Source of the DNA: Mucilaginibacter pedocola
Lineage (GTDB): Bacteria; Bacteroidota; Bacteroidia; Sphingobacteriales; Sphingobacteriaceae
Length of the DNA: 64,000 nucleotides
NCBI RefSeq assembly: GCF_002013915.1
Contig: NZ_MBTF01000001.1
Span: 496,001-560,000, forward strand
Reading direction: 5' to 3'
The translations under genes were made by a program, and so were the position numbers. The notes beneath the pieces are model-generated. The model saw only the letters and a list, made by a program, of their open reading frames with translations. It searched no databases and was not told the DNA's origin. Below are positions 53,068 through 62,398 of the stretch, piece by piece. Positions within the stretch are counted from its first letter, which is position 1, and each line of letters begins with the position of its first letter.

Positions 53068-54279
53068 ATGACAATATTCGTTTTATTGGTAACTTTTACC
53101 CTAATCGGCCTTCTAATAACAGTTGCATGGTTAGTATTTAGTAGAGTTACAGCCACAAAAAGCGGCATAATACCGATTGGCCATACTAGTAATGTTGGAG
53201 GCCTGAGTTGGAAAGTATATGTTTGCTTAATATTAGCAGGTCTAATTATAATAGGCAGTTTTTGGGCGCCCTTTCTCCTTACGAGGAAAGCCATTAATGA
53301 AGATTTTAATTTTAGTAACACCGGTCAAATTGGTGATACAATCGGAGGTTTAATGAATCCCTTTATTGCTATAGCTGGTGTAATTGTTACAGGGCTGGCT
53401 TTTTACATTCAATATAAGGCAAACGAACAACAAAGGGCACTATTTTTGGCGGAACAAGACGAAAATAAAGCACAGTTACAATTACAAATAGACGTTCAGA
53501 ATCGGCAAAATGAATTAGCTCAGTTCGAATCGCAATTTTATGAGATGTTGAAATTGCACAGGGAAAATATATCTGAAATGGATGTTAGCGGTTATGATTT
53601 CAACGAGGTTGGGTCAACACTTGTCAGATTCGAAAAAACAACGTCCGGAAGAAAGATATTCGTGACTATGCAAAAAGAGTTAGAATGCATATTTGGGATT
53701 TATAAGCTTGTATCGGGAACCCTCACAAAAGATGGTTTAGACCATTCTTATCAAATCTTTTTCGAAGGGTTGGACGAATTTTCCAAAAAACACCCTGAAC
53801 AAAAGCTTTTCGTCGACAAGTTGAATGAAGCTAGAAGAAGGCACCGTTATCCGGATGATTCAATAACGACCAATCAATCTCGAAAAGATTTTGGAAATGA
53901 CATAAAGATGAATTTTAATTTCAAACCATTTTCAGGACACGCGTCGCGTTTAGGACATTACTTTCGCCATTTGTATTTAGCGGTTAAATCTATAGCCACT
54001 AGTGACATAGTTACAGATTATGATGATAGGATGAAGTACTTAAAGCTACTCCGAGCGCAGCTCTCTAATCACGAACAAATATTACTTTTTTACAACTGGC
54101 TAGCTGGATATGGTACTGATTGGGAAAATAACGAGCAACCTTTTTTTACTGAATATAAAATGATTCACAATTTATGGTATGATCGATTACCTAAGGATGA
54201 AATAATACAGCAAAATGTGAATTTTCTAAGAACTAAAAATGTAGAACATCGACAAGGGAAAATGTTTGAAATTGATTAA
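53068..54279 (+). CDS. PutAbiC-like membrane abortive-infection protein
   Basis: The 403-residue protein has three hydrophobic segments (about 2-25, 49-72 and 94-115). Between the last two lies GQIGDTIGGLMNP, and a coiled coil (about 120-165) follows. The C-terminal part has FESQFYEMLKLHRENI and RLGHYFRHLYLAVK. These fit the putative phage abortive infection family (PF16872). Such proteins are thought to stop infected cells, by a mechanism not known to me. It is convergent with the PfkB gene and has a 288-bp AT-rich leader without any visible gene. Confidence 0.82.
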   Translation: MTIFVLLVTFTLIGLLITVAWLVFSRVTATKSGIIPIGHTSNVGGLSWKVYVCLILAGLIIIGSFWAPFLLTRKAINEDFNFSNTGQIGDTIGGLMNPFIAIAGVIVTGLAFYIQYKANEQQRALFLAEQDENKAQLQLQIDVQNRQNELAQFESQFYEMLKLHRENISEMDVSGYDFNEVGSTLVRFEKTTSGRKIFVTMQKELECIFGIYKLVSGTLTKDGLDHSYQIFFEGLDEFSKKHPEQKLFVDKLNEARRRHRYPDDSITTNQSRKDFGNDIKMNFNFKPFSGHASRLGHYFRHLYLAVKSIATSDIVTDYDDRMKYLKLLRAQLSNHEQILLFYNWLAGYGTDWENNEQPFFTEYKMIHNLWYDRLPKDEIIQQNVNFLRTKNVEHRQGKMFEID

Positions 54280-54295
54280 AAAGTTGCATCGTTCA

Positions 54296-55348
54296 TCAAC
54301 TTGCCGCGAATAGCGAGGAAATTTTTAAGTCATATTGTTTGATTTCATATTTGGTGTCTGGCTTGTTATGAATAATAGAAGATTGTGAATCAATTATATG
54401 TTCCACATACAACATCAATTCGGTCTTGGTGACGTTATACATGAGGCCTCTAGCACCTTCAAATGTACAATTTAGGGCACTTAGTGCTTGAGAGAACCTT
54501 AACGATTTCGCAACTATATTTTTCGTTAGATTTTCCAAGTCTTTTTGCTCACGATGCAAATACCAAAGCATGCCAGCGGTACACCAGTCACCGGCCCCCG
54601 CTGCATCGATAACATTCTCTATTTCATATCCCTCAAGAAAAGTCCAAGAAGATTCGCCTTTACACCTGAAGTGTAAACCTCCGCTACCTAATGTCTGTAC
54701 CTCCAATTGGGCTAGGCAAACTGGATAATGATCATCGTAGCCTGATATACGATCAGACGAAAATTTAATAATATCGGCAATCTCAACGCATTGTCGAAAT
54801 CCTTTTTCGTCTTTCATGTTAGACGGTTCAAAGACAACTAGCGTTTTTCTTTCCTTATAATATTTCGCTAAATCAATTGAAGACCTGTTTATTCGATCGA
54901 AGAAATAAACCACAGGGACAGGGGCTTTTCTAACAACGTCAGGAACATTTTTCGCCAAACAGGGCTTGTATCCCGGTAGATAAGTGCCATCTTCTGGATT
55001 TCTAAACTCATATCGATGTTTTGCTGCACCTTTATTATCTTTTAAAATTCTGTGAATAATAATTGGTGTGCTTCCATCAGCAGTATATGATATCAATTCT
55101 CTTTGAACATTCCATTTAGACAAATCCTCGTTAATCAGTTGAGAAGCCATGTTATTAGATAACCTAGCAACGGGAAATGCAGCCCAACCTAAATATGATA
55201 AAATGGTTAGCACATTCCCGCAAGAACCACCCGCCAGGAATTGGCTGGGCGTCGATGGGGTACTGCTAATAACCACGTCAAGGGCTAGTAACCCCGCACC
55301 AATTACTGCCGGTTTGTTATCGATTTTATATAGGTTTCGTCTAATCAT
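54296..55348 (-). CDS. PfkB-family carbohydrate/nucleoside kinase
   Basis: The 350-residue protein has the ribokinase-family N-terminal motif FLAGGSCGNVLTILSYLGW and the C-terminal catalytic motif DAAGAGDWCTAGML with the base Asp. Such kinases phosphorylate sugars or nucleosides. It is the last gene of a five-gene operon and overlaps the preceding gene by 8 bp. It could add a phosphate to a product of the SIS-HAD and PRTase-like enzymes upstream. The C-terminal 60 residues exceed the usual family length and may bind a partner. Confidence 0.85.
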   Translation of the reverse strand: MIRRNLYKIDNKPAVIGAGLLALDVVISSTPSTPSQFLAGGSCGNVLTILSYLGWAAFPVARLSNNMASQLINEDLSKWNVQRELISYTADGSTPIIIHRILKDNKGAAKHRYEFRNPEDGTYLPGYKPCLAKNVPDVVRKAPVPVVYFFDRINRSSIDLAKYYKERKTLVVFEPSNMKDEKGFRQCVEIADIIKFSSDRISGYDDHYPVCLAQLEVQTLGSGGLHFRCKGESSWTFLEGYEIENVIDAAGAGDWCTAGMLWYLHREQKDLENLTKNIVAKSLRFSQALSALNCTFEGARGLMYNVTKTELMLYVEHIIDSQSSIIHNKPDTKYEIKQYDLKISSLFAAS

Positions 55349-56477
55349 TGTATGGTTCGCCGGTCAGCCAAATTTCGAACATTTTGTTGTGTTTATCAAT
55401 GCTTATTTTCTCGTCATCGTAAGTCGGATCTAAATCATGGCCTAATGATTCGACATGCATTATTCCGATATTCGTGTTCTCGCTTTTCTTCTCAAAGACT
55501 GCTAAAAAAGTTCCCATCGTCAGAAGTTTACTGGACAGTGCTGATACAATTATTTTACAACCTTTAAGCAGGGCAAATGAATCATTATATCGCTTTATTG
55601 TTTGGCTTACCAATCTATAAACCTGAAATGGGTTCGATTCGTCAACGTATACAATGTTTTTAGCTTCGAAATCAGAGCCATTAAATAATCTATCTTGATA
55701 TTCGACAATGAGGTTGTCGCCTCTACGAAGATTTTCAGAAGGAAATGGCAGGACAGGACATATTTCAACAGGGTTGAGTTTACCTCTAATTTTGTCGAAT
55801 TGACCAAGCTGTTTTTCACCGAGAATAGGAATCCAAACCTCTTTCTGCTCATCTGTAAGTGCAATCTGTTTGAGATAAAATCCGTGAATGAAGGATGATT
55901 CTTCATCGGTTCCTCTGTCATTGATAATCGAGTCCAGTTTCGAATTTTCCGACACAACTATATGAAGATTTTTGCGTTGAGCATTTGATTTGTTATATCT
56001 ATCGATAAGAGTCAAGGCCTTGTTAATTACAGGAATAAACACGCTCCTCGGCATTGCGCTAATATCAATTACAACATCGCTGTAACCATCAAAAAAACTT
56101 TCATTGGTTATAATATTCGTTGACTTTACCGATGCGATACTTTTATCATCGTCTGATCTCATCACCAATTTTTTTATGGTGAAATTGCTGTGTCCGTTTG
56201 TTTTTAAAAATGCACCGAGTCGTTCCAAATGTTTTGCAACAGATGGCTTGGGTGCTTCCTCCGTCTCTTCTTCATTTTTAAAGTATCGTATAACGACGGT
56301 GTCTCGTTTCTTACTTGTTTTAAAACTAAAAATTTCTTCAATAGCCATTAAAGTTCTAGGATCAAAACCAACACCCATTATAAAAAGTATATCAGGCTGG
56401 ACGTCGTGTTGATAGCTTTTCCAAAATTTTCCGAAGTCATCACCAGACTTCAAGAAATAATTTTCCCATCGAAGCAT
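55341..56477 (-). CDS. unrecognised Rossmann-like protein in the five-gene operon
   Basis: The 378-residue product has no family I can name. It has a hydrophobic strand with PDILFIMGVGFDPRTLMAI (30-48), SDVVIDISAMPRSVFIPVIN near 140, NLHIVVSEN near 170, and a second half with CKIIVSALSSK and SENTNIGIMHVESL. The DISAMPRS site after a beta strand recalls ligand loops of CARF-like sensor domains, but this is weak. It begins 1 bp after the ORC-like ATPase stop and overlaps the PfkB gene by 8 bp. Possible roles are ligand sensor or enzyme. Confidence 0.7.
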   Translation of the reverse strand: MLRWENYFLKSGDDFGKFWKSYQHDVQPDILFIMGVGFDPRTLMAIEEIFSFKTSKKRDTVVIRYFKNEEETEEAPKPSVAKHLERLGAFLKTNGHSNFTIKKLVMRSDDDKSIASVKSTNIITNESFFDGYSDVVIDISAMPRSVFIPVINKALTLIDRYNKSNAQRKNLHIVVSENSKLDSIINDRGTDEESSFIHGFYLKQIALTDEQKEVWIPILGEKQLGQFDKIRGKLNPVEICPVLPFPSENLRRGDNLIVEYQDRLFNGSDFEAKNIVYVDESNPFQVYRLVSQTIKRYNDSFALLKGCKIIVSALSSKLLTMGTFLAVFEKKSENTNIGIMHVESLGHDLDPTYDDEKISIDKHNKMFEIWLTGEPYND

Positions 56478-56478
56478 A

Positions 56479-58407
56479 TTATACTTTTAATTTTTTTTGG
56501 AAATTGACACCGCTATTTAACCACACCAGAAGGTCTTTTAACTTTCGCTCTTTGAATTTGCCATTGTTTAACGGTAATTGATATTTAACACAATAAATTC
56601 TATTGATATACAAAATCATCCATTCTTTGCCTTTGCATTTATAGTTGAGCTTAAAATCCAGTAAATTGTAAGCAATGCATATTGCCAAACATTTCGATAA
56701 TTTATAATATGGATGGTTTTTGTCTTTTAGATACGAATCCTTTATCTCTTTTCTCTCGGCCATTGTGATTGCGATTCCATTGATTCCAGGGGAGTTCCAA
56801 GCGTTTGGAACATAAGTTTCACTAGAGCAATAAGTACCGATGGCGTCTAATAACTTCTTGACATCTTCAAATTGTGGGACGCTTGTGTTTAACTCCTTCC
56901 ATTTTTTGTTTACAATCCGTTTTATCACCTCTTCCTGTTTATCAGGCGAGAGCATTAGTTCGTGATTTGCGTTAACAACATGCTTTACCCAGTTTTCTAA
57001 TACAATGTCAAATAATTCGCCTGCGATGTTTAGAAACTGCTCTATATTGGAAGACGCCAGCCTACATAATGTAGATATGCCGAAGTAAAATGGTATCTTA
57101 AATTCTTCATTTAAAAATAATTGAGCAGCAATTTTAACATCGCTGCCATCCTGCAGCTCGACTGCTTCTGTTTCTAGGTCAGCGAAAGCTAGTGTAGTTT
57201 GGCTTTTATTCTTATCCCGAAATAGCAATATTTCTAATGTACGCCACTCAACTAATCGTTCGTAACCTTCTTCTGTCGACTCTTCACGGACTTTAATTTC
57301 TGCCTGATATTTTGTTATACTTCCGTACTTCTGTTTAACACGACTTGACACAGTTCCTATTGCATCTTCAATTATTCCGGTGTACTTATTGGACATCTTT
57401 GTAGGAAGAAATCTAGCAAATTCCTTTTTAGCGTCAAATGCAATTTCTACACGTAAGTTCGCCACTGATCGGGCAAACTTTTCAAATTGACTGTGTCGTT
57501 TAGCCCAGAAGTTTTCCAGAACTATGAAATTTATGTCACGTCCGGCCTTTGAGCCCTCAGACAACAATTCATCCATAGTTAACGCTTTTAGCCTTTCTGA
57601 TATCCAAGTGTTTACATGTGGACGCTTATCTACAATTGTTTTAACAAGGAAGTCGCGTTGCCTAACGGACAAATTGTGTACGTCATCGAGCATAACAACG
57701 ACTTTTACATCAAATGGCTTGTCATCGATTTTTAGATTATTTTGCGAAAAAAAATCTAAGGCATACAATGTGTCCCCGCCTTTTAGGTTAGGGTTTATTT
57801 CTGGATATATGCTGTCAATTTGATCACATATTTTTTCTTCTTCGGCCGTCGCCCATTCGTAAAGCTCATTAGCGGACTTTAGCTGTCGCAAGTTGATAGG
57901 TATATCTAAGCTATCCTCCTGATTTATCGATACTCTACGCAAATCACGCGGGAACCCTAGCTCTTTTATTTCGCATATGGCTTTAAGTGAGGATAAAATT
58001 ATTCGAATGTTCAGCAAGGAGCAGAATAACCGAATTTTTTGAGTTTCATTTAAATCTAAGTATTCGAGGGTTGTGTATTGTGTGTTAAACGCTGTAAGTC
58101 CTGCGGCAATAATTGGTTGACCTTTTTTATCAAATATATCAAGGCTTTGTAACGCTCCAAATAGTTCCTTCGCATGATCATCATGACTCCTTGAAACTTT
58201 TATAGCATTTAAGACCTTCGGTGTAAAAATTTTAAATAGCGTCGTCTTTCCACCACCAGGTGAGCTTCTCAGAACATTAACAGCGTTCCAAATCGGGTAT
58301 TCCTTGAAAATCTGAAGAATCTCTGAACTAAAAAGCTTAATAAAGCGATCCTCGGTGTCAATGTTGTCCGAAGCGCGAGTATAAAAAGGATTTACGTCAA
58401 CTCTCAT
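56479..58407 (-). CDS. ORC/CDC6-like AAA ATPase (P-loop), 642 aa
   Basis: The N-terminus (NPFYTRASDNIDTEDRFIKL) and Walker A SSPGGGKTTLF (48-58) are followed by Walker B VVVMLDDVHNL (236-246), a layout similar to ORC-CDC6-like ATPases found in bacterial conflict systems. After about residue 300 the protein is helical, with possible winged-helix segments. It may be the switch that senses a phage or DNA state and controls the small-molecule enzymes. It overlaps the PRTase-like gene by 4 bp (ATGA) and is followed at 1 bp by the next gene. Confidence 0.78.
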   Translation of the reverse strand: MRVDVNPFYTRASDNIDTEDRFIKLFSSEILQIFKEYPIWNAVNVLRSSPGGGKTTLFKIFTPKVLNAIKVSRSHDDHAKELFGALQSLDIFDKKGQPIIAAGLTAFNTQYTTLEYLDLNETQKIRLFCSLLNIRIILSSLKAICEIKELGFPRDLRRVSINQEDSLDIPINLRQLKSANELYEWATAEEEKICDQIDSIYPEINPNLKGGDTLYALDFFSQNNLKIDDKPFDVKVVVMLDDVHNLSVRQRDFLVKTIVDKRPHVNTWISERLKALTMDELLSEGSKAGRDINFIVLENFWAKRHSQFEKFARSVANLRVEIAFDAKKEFARFLPTKMSNKYTGIIEDAIGTVSSRVKQKYGSITKYQAEIKVREESTEEGYERLVEWRTLEILLFRDKNKSQTTLAFADLETEAVELQDGSDVKIAAQLFLNEEFKIPFYFGISTLCRLASSNIEQFLNIAGELFDIVLENWVKHVVNANHELMLSPDKQEEVIKRIVNKKWKELNTSVPQFEDVKKLLDAIGTYCSSETYVPNAWNSPGINGIAITMAERKEIKDSYLKDKNHPYYKLSKCLAICIAYNLLDFKLNYKCKGKEWMILYINRIYCVKYQLPLNNGKFKERKLKDLLVWLNSGVNFQKKLKV

Positions 58408-59534
58408 ATCTCTTTGTGCCTTGGAATACGAGGGAACAGTCCCTTAAATTTTCTTGAAGTGTCATAAGACCATAGTAATGGAACAGCATTATTAGGTGTA
58501 TTATGTGCTAAGACCAATGGTAGTGCACATTGCCCAAATCCAAGCTTAACATCCTTTCCTCCTTTTTTGATATGTTCATCTTCAATCTCTGCCGCATCGT
58601 AATATTGGTCATTGTTGCAAAGGTCAATTACCGCAGAATCATTGACACCATTCAATTTGTCGGTATTTGGTATAATGTGCATACAAATGAGTTCCGGCTT
58701 ATTCTGATACTCCTTTTGTAATTCATTGAATTGAGACTCAATTTGGTTTTTCGCTTGTTCTGTACATAAGTAAATTACCACATAAACCTTAAGATTTGCA
58801 ATGTCAAATACCTTTTGAAAATTTTCACCCTTGAATATACTCTTGTACAACGCAGCTATTTTGCCCTTAAGGGTCTTTTCCTCTTCACTGAACTTAAGAT
58901 AAGAAGTACCACTTGCAGAAAAGTCATCCAATAAAAATATTCTTTTGAACTTTTGGTCCTGCTCAGGAAATGCTTCCTTACCAGTTAATTTCTTAAGATC
59001 TTTTAAAAGCTCCTCTTGCATTTTGCCAGCTCGAACGTCCGACAGTTCATAGGTTTGATATATTTGTTCGTGCGTTATAACTCCCGCGTTCGCTCTTCGG
59101 AATACTTCCATTTTGGCACCATCGCTCATTCCACAAAATAAAGACTGTCGTACCAGCATTCTATATTCGTTGGAACCCGTAATTGCAGTAACGGCATAAG
59201 CAGGTTTGTTCAACGCCATGGAAATATCTTCGATCAGGAATTCTCGGAGCAAATCAGGAAATACTGATGATATTAGCAAATTCATTTCGGCTTGAGAAAC
59301 AAACACCAATTTCTCTCTAATGAATTTTAATGCCTGGGGCTTATCAGCGTCCGTAAATTGATTGAGCCAAAGAGCTAATCTTTCTATAAAACGCATGCCA
59401 GGCGAAAATTGTTGGTAGTCGTCGTATTTATAACGAGCCATCGTTTGGAAGTACTTTCTGCTTTCATCTACAACCTCAGGTGGCGAATTTTGCATTACGC
59501 TGAACAGAAAGGCTTGTGCTATTTCATTCTTCAT
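58404..59534 (-). CDS. phosphoribosyltransferase-like protein (PRTase-CE type)
   Basis: The 376-residue protein has a PRPP-binding loop FLLDDFSASGTSYL (about residues 195-208; two acidic residues, then the SGT turn) preceded by helical text. The C-terminal KLGFGQCALPLVLAHNTPNN may form the base or nucleotide site. Such PRTase-like proteins with an ORC-like ATPase partner occur in defence-type clusters. True transfer of a base to PRPP is not shown. It overlaps the SIS-HAD gene by 4 bp at its start (ATGA) and the ATPase gene by 4 bp at its end, so translation is coupled. Confidence 0.8.
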   Translation of the reverse strand: MKNEIAQAFLFSVMQNSPPEVVDESRKYFQTMARYKYDDYQQFSPGMRFIERLALWLNQFTDADKPQALKFIREKLVFVSQAEMNLLISSVFPDLLREFLIEDISMALNKPAYAVTAITGSNEYRMLVRQSLFCGMSDGAKMEVFRRANAGVITHEQIYQTYELSDVRAGKMQEELLKDLKKLTGKEAFPEQDQKFKRIFLLDDFSASGTSYLKFSEEEKTLKGKIAALYKSIFKGENFQKVFDIANLKVYVVIYLCTEQAKNQIESQFNELQKEYQNKPELICMHIIPNTDKLNGVNDSAVIDLCNNDQYYDAAEIEDEHIKKGGKDVKLGFGQCALPLVLAHNTPNNAVPLLWSYDTSRKFKGLFPRIPRHKEI

Positions 59535-61423
59535 AATTGGATTTGAAAGTACTTTTCGCTAAACTTGAGGGCCGACATGTAGCCAAGCATAGCGTCGGTA
59601 TTTTTGATACTCGCTTGAGATAAATTCCAGCAGCTATCTGTTAGTGCTGTAACTTCGTCAACACTCAACGAATAACAAGTAGACAGCAACTGGTGATCGT
59701 TACCAGGCCACTTGCCTTTATCGCCAAAACAAATTACTTCTGGCATTAATCCATGTTTCTTGGCCAATGTCAGACAGTATTCCACGATATTCAGTTTATT
59801 TGTCTCTGCCTGATCAATGATATCCATTGAATGACTAGACTCGAGGATTTGAATGTTTGGAACATCTAAACGAATTACGAGCTGAATTATGCTTTGACGA
59901 ACTTTTGCCCACTGACTTTTATCCTTGATCTCTATTACTAATTGGTTCGCTTTGAGTTCGGGGAAAATCTCAAATGGGAATTTGTACAGTTTTAATTGTT
60001 CATAAATGTAAATCAAACTTTGGTTTGCAACTTTTTTCTTATCTGGCAAAGTATTATCCGACAATAGGCCAATTTCTCCACAGTTGTAATAGCCCACAAG
60101 AACTCGCGGCCAAAACTTTTCATCGATAGCTTTCTGTAAATCTTCTCTCGCAGATTTGCCTCGGCCGGTTGCAATACCTATTATGAATCCTTTTTCAAGA
60201 ATGATATTTAAACCACTAGCAATTTTTTCATCCACTCCAATAAACCTGTTAGAAGCTGAACATAATGTTCCGTCATAATCGAAAATTGCTGCGCCGAAAT
60301 TTGCATCCTGGAGTTTTCGCACAAAGGCATCATACGCATTAGACCAATATGTTTGTTCAATGGGCGTCAGTGCATCAAACGATTGAACATCGGCCTTTCG
60401 TGTTATAGCAGTTTTTTTGAGAGTTTGGTCATTGACATTATATAACTTTTGGTAGCTAAGATGGTAAAGTTTACGACCATACTCCGGAACGCCGGGTCTG
60501 CCTGGGTCAATTCCTTGAAGCGTACCTAATTTTTCAACGAAGTAAAATGTTTTAATTAGCAGTTCAATGCTTGCGCTTGGTCCTTCTATATCGGTGGTTA
60601 TGTGCAATACAGATATTCCCTTTGGTAATAGTGCAAGTGTTTTGTCGGCAAGCTGTTTTTCTTGAGGGGTTGTTATTGAAATGATAGCGGATGTTCCTCC
60701 TCTCTTATCAAACCAATGATGGCGCCCGTGTCCGAAGTTTCGCCAGTCAGCAATCAAAACATTACCTAGCGCTGCCTCTGCAAGTTTAGATTCAATATCG
60801 ACAGCGACGGAGGTTCCCCAACCAGCGTGCAATACTAAAAATGTGTGATCACTAGAAACCTGCTCTAAAAAATGGTCAACATCTTGTTGGAATTCGAAAC
60901 TATTAAAAGAGACCTTTTGGTGAGTGCCGGAAAAGATTCGGTTACTTAACGTAAAGAATGCAATCAAGCTGTTGGTCGCCAAAAAGCCATCCTTTCCACT
61001 AGGAAGGTTGAAATCGAAATGTTTCGAAATTGAAACTTTTGTAGCAAGCTTAGAGAGTGGCGTATTCCGCTTCATACATATGCTGTAAATTTTATTGGGC
61101 TCGTAAGCAATTGCTACTTTGTAACCGAATAAAATGTCAGTGTTTTTTCCGCTCGCGCTTACAAATAACACGTTTGAATCTCGAAGAGCGTGCCTTGAAT
61201 AGTATAGCTCCAATGGTGTGACTGCCTTTGCCATCATGCCGTTAGATTGATAAAGCGCAGCTATGTGATGACAAACGCTTAATGAACCGCCAGAACCTAC
61301 AATATAAAGAGGCTTTTTTATATTGTGCAGCAGATCTGACCTAATTTCGTCGACCTGTTGGTGAAGTGCCCAGTCATAGGTCTCCCATACTTGTTCAAGT
61401 TCGCTGTGAAAAGGTTTTCCCAT
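59531..61423 (-). CDS. SIS-HAD fusion protein, first gene of the operon
   Basis: The 630-residue protein has an N-terminal double SIS (sugar isomerase) region to about 330: LYIVGSGGSLSVCHHIAALY (38-57), VLFVSASGKNTDI and the later NVLIADWRNFGHGRHHWF. From about 375 a Cof-type HAD phosphatase domain follows with FDYDGTLCSA (motif I intact), IGIATGRGKS, a lysine region and FGDKGKWPGND. It may isomerise and dephosphorylate a sugar phosphate or nucleotide. The 319-bp gap to the mob genes holds its leader. Confidence 0.85.
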   Translation of the reverse strand: MGKPFHSELEQVWETYDWALHQQVDEIRSDLLHNIKKPLYIVGSGGSLSVCHHIAALYQSNGMMAKAVTPLELYYSRHALRDSNVLFVSASGKNTDILFGYKVAIAYEPNKIYSICMKRNTPLSKLATKVSISKHFDFNLPSGKDGFLATNSLIAFFTLSNRIFSGTHQKVSFNSFEFQQDVDHFLEQVSSDHTFLVLHAGWGTSVAVDIESKLAEAALGNVLIADWRNFGHGRHHWFDKRGGTSAIISITTPQEKQLADKTLALLPKGISVLHITTDIEGPSASIELLIKTFYFVEKLGTLQGIDPGRPGVPEYGRKLYHLSYQKLYNVNDQTLKKTAITRKADVQSFDALTPIEQTYWSNAYDAFVRKLQDANFGAAIFDYDGTLCSASNRFIGVDEKIASGLNIILEKGFIIGIATGRGKSAREDLQKAIDEKFWPRVLVGYYNCGEIGLLSDNTLPDKKKVANQSLIYIYEQLKLYKFPFEIFPELKANQLVIEIKDKSQWAKVRQSIIQLVIRLDVPNIQILESSHSMDIIDQAETNKLNIVEYCLTLAKKHGLMPEVICFGDKGKWPGNDHQLLSTCYSLSVDEVTALTDSCWNLSQASIKNTDAMLGYMSALKFSEKYFQIQL

Positions 61424-61742
61424 AACTATGTAAATGTAAGATTAAACAACACAAAATAAACACTTATTTAAAACGGAAATATAATAATTTTACTAATTAA
61501 ATTAGCTAATCGTGTCGGAACGAAGATGTTTGCAACAATATCTACCGGCGATGTTTATTCGCAGACTGTAAGCAGTTGAACCATAGCATAAGATAAGCAC
61601 CTGGATTTTTTCCCGGGTGACAATTCGATTTACGCGTTACATCACGTGCCATGTCTTCTATAAAAAACGTCCTACCTTGTACATGAGGTGTGATAAATTT
61701 ATTTTTCACTTCTTCACCTTTGCTGTTGCTAAATTTTAAGCT
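61424..61742. other. 319-bp non-coding spacer between the operon and the mob genes
   Basis: AT-rich divergent leader for the minus-strand operon and the plus-strand mob genes. A minus-strand open frame over 61542-61889 overlaps the HTH gene and is not convincing. A CACCTTTG box near 61721 could be the promoter of the HTH gene. I see no tRNA or repeat. Confidence 0.5.
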
Positions 61743-62072
61743 ATGGCAAATCATAATGAAATCCAACATGACTTTCCTAAAGTAAACCGTGATCAGCTCA
61801 TCACGGTTCAGGACTTGCTCGACTTCAAGCAACAGCTTATGGTTGACATCAAAAAGTTGTTTAAAGAACAATCCGGCCAGCCGGGCCACCAGTGGCTAAA
61901 GGCTTTCGAGATCAAAAAGATGCTTCGGCTATCTGAAAGCAAATTGCAATATCTCCGGGATAAGGGTCTGATACCTTTTAAAAAATTAGGTGGTATCACT
62001 TACTACAATTCAGAGGAAATTGAAAAACTGATGGCCTCCGGCAAGTTGAACGATCAGATGAAGATGGCATGA
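61743..62072 (+). CDS. helix-turn-helix (MerR/Xis-like) protein
   Basis: The 109-residue protein has a C-terminal winged HTH of the excisionase/MerR type (WLKAFEIKKMLRLSESKLQY, then LGGITYYNSEEIEKLM). Similar genes in Bacteroidetes integrative elements sit beside mob genes and control excision. It overlaps the next gene by 4 bp (ATGA). Confidence 0.85.
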   Translation: MANHNEIQHDFPKVNRDQLITVQDLLDFKQQLMVDIKKLFKEQSGQPGHQWLKAFEIKKMLRLSESKLQYLRDKGLIPFKKLGGITYYNSEEIEKLMASGKLNDQMKMA

Positions 62073-62398
62073 AACGCAAGGCCAAACGCACTGTTCCAAG
62101 ACAGCCAAAGGAGGTTAGGAAAATCAGCACGAATACCATGCATAATCACGACGGCTTGGGGACGACCATGCCACCCGACAAAGACGTTTTGCTGATTTAC
62201 TTTGACCAAAAAGGCGAAGTTGAATTGGCTGACAAGTTCTTCAATGAGCATGACGCCCGCCGATGGAAGACGCCGACCGGCGGCACGATTTACAACTGGA
62301 AGGTATGTGCAGCTGAATATATCTATAATTATCGGCAGGACGTGAAGCGGAGGTTTAGGCAGTCTCCTTTTTACAGTGAATCCCTAGTCAGTGATTGA
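62069..62398 (+). CDS. hypothetical protein of the mobilization region, 109 aa
   Basis: Basic N-terminus (MKRKAKRTVPRQPKEVRK) and a small C-terminal domain with IYNWKVCAAEYIYNYRQDVK. It is translated with the HTH gene (ATGA overlap). I do not recognise the family. It may be an accessory relaxosome or regulatory protein. Confidence 0.7.
   Translation: MKRKAKRTVPRQPKEVRKISTNTMHNHDGLGTTMPPDKDVLLIYFDQKGEVELADKFFNEHDARRWKTPTGGTIYNWKVCAAEYIYNYRQDVKRRFRQSPFYSESLVSD

Noticed and set aside
61542..61889. minus-strand 115-aa gene
   Set aside because: It overlaps the HTH gene in antisense, has an unlikely composition and no motifs.
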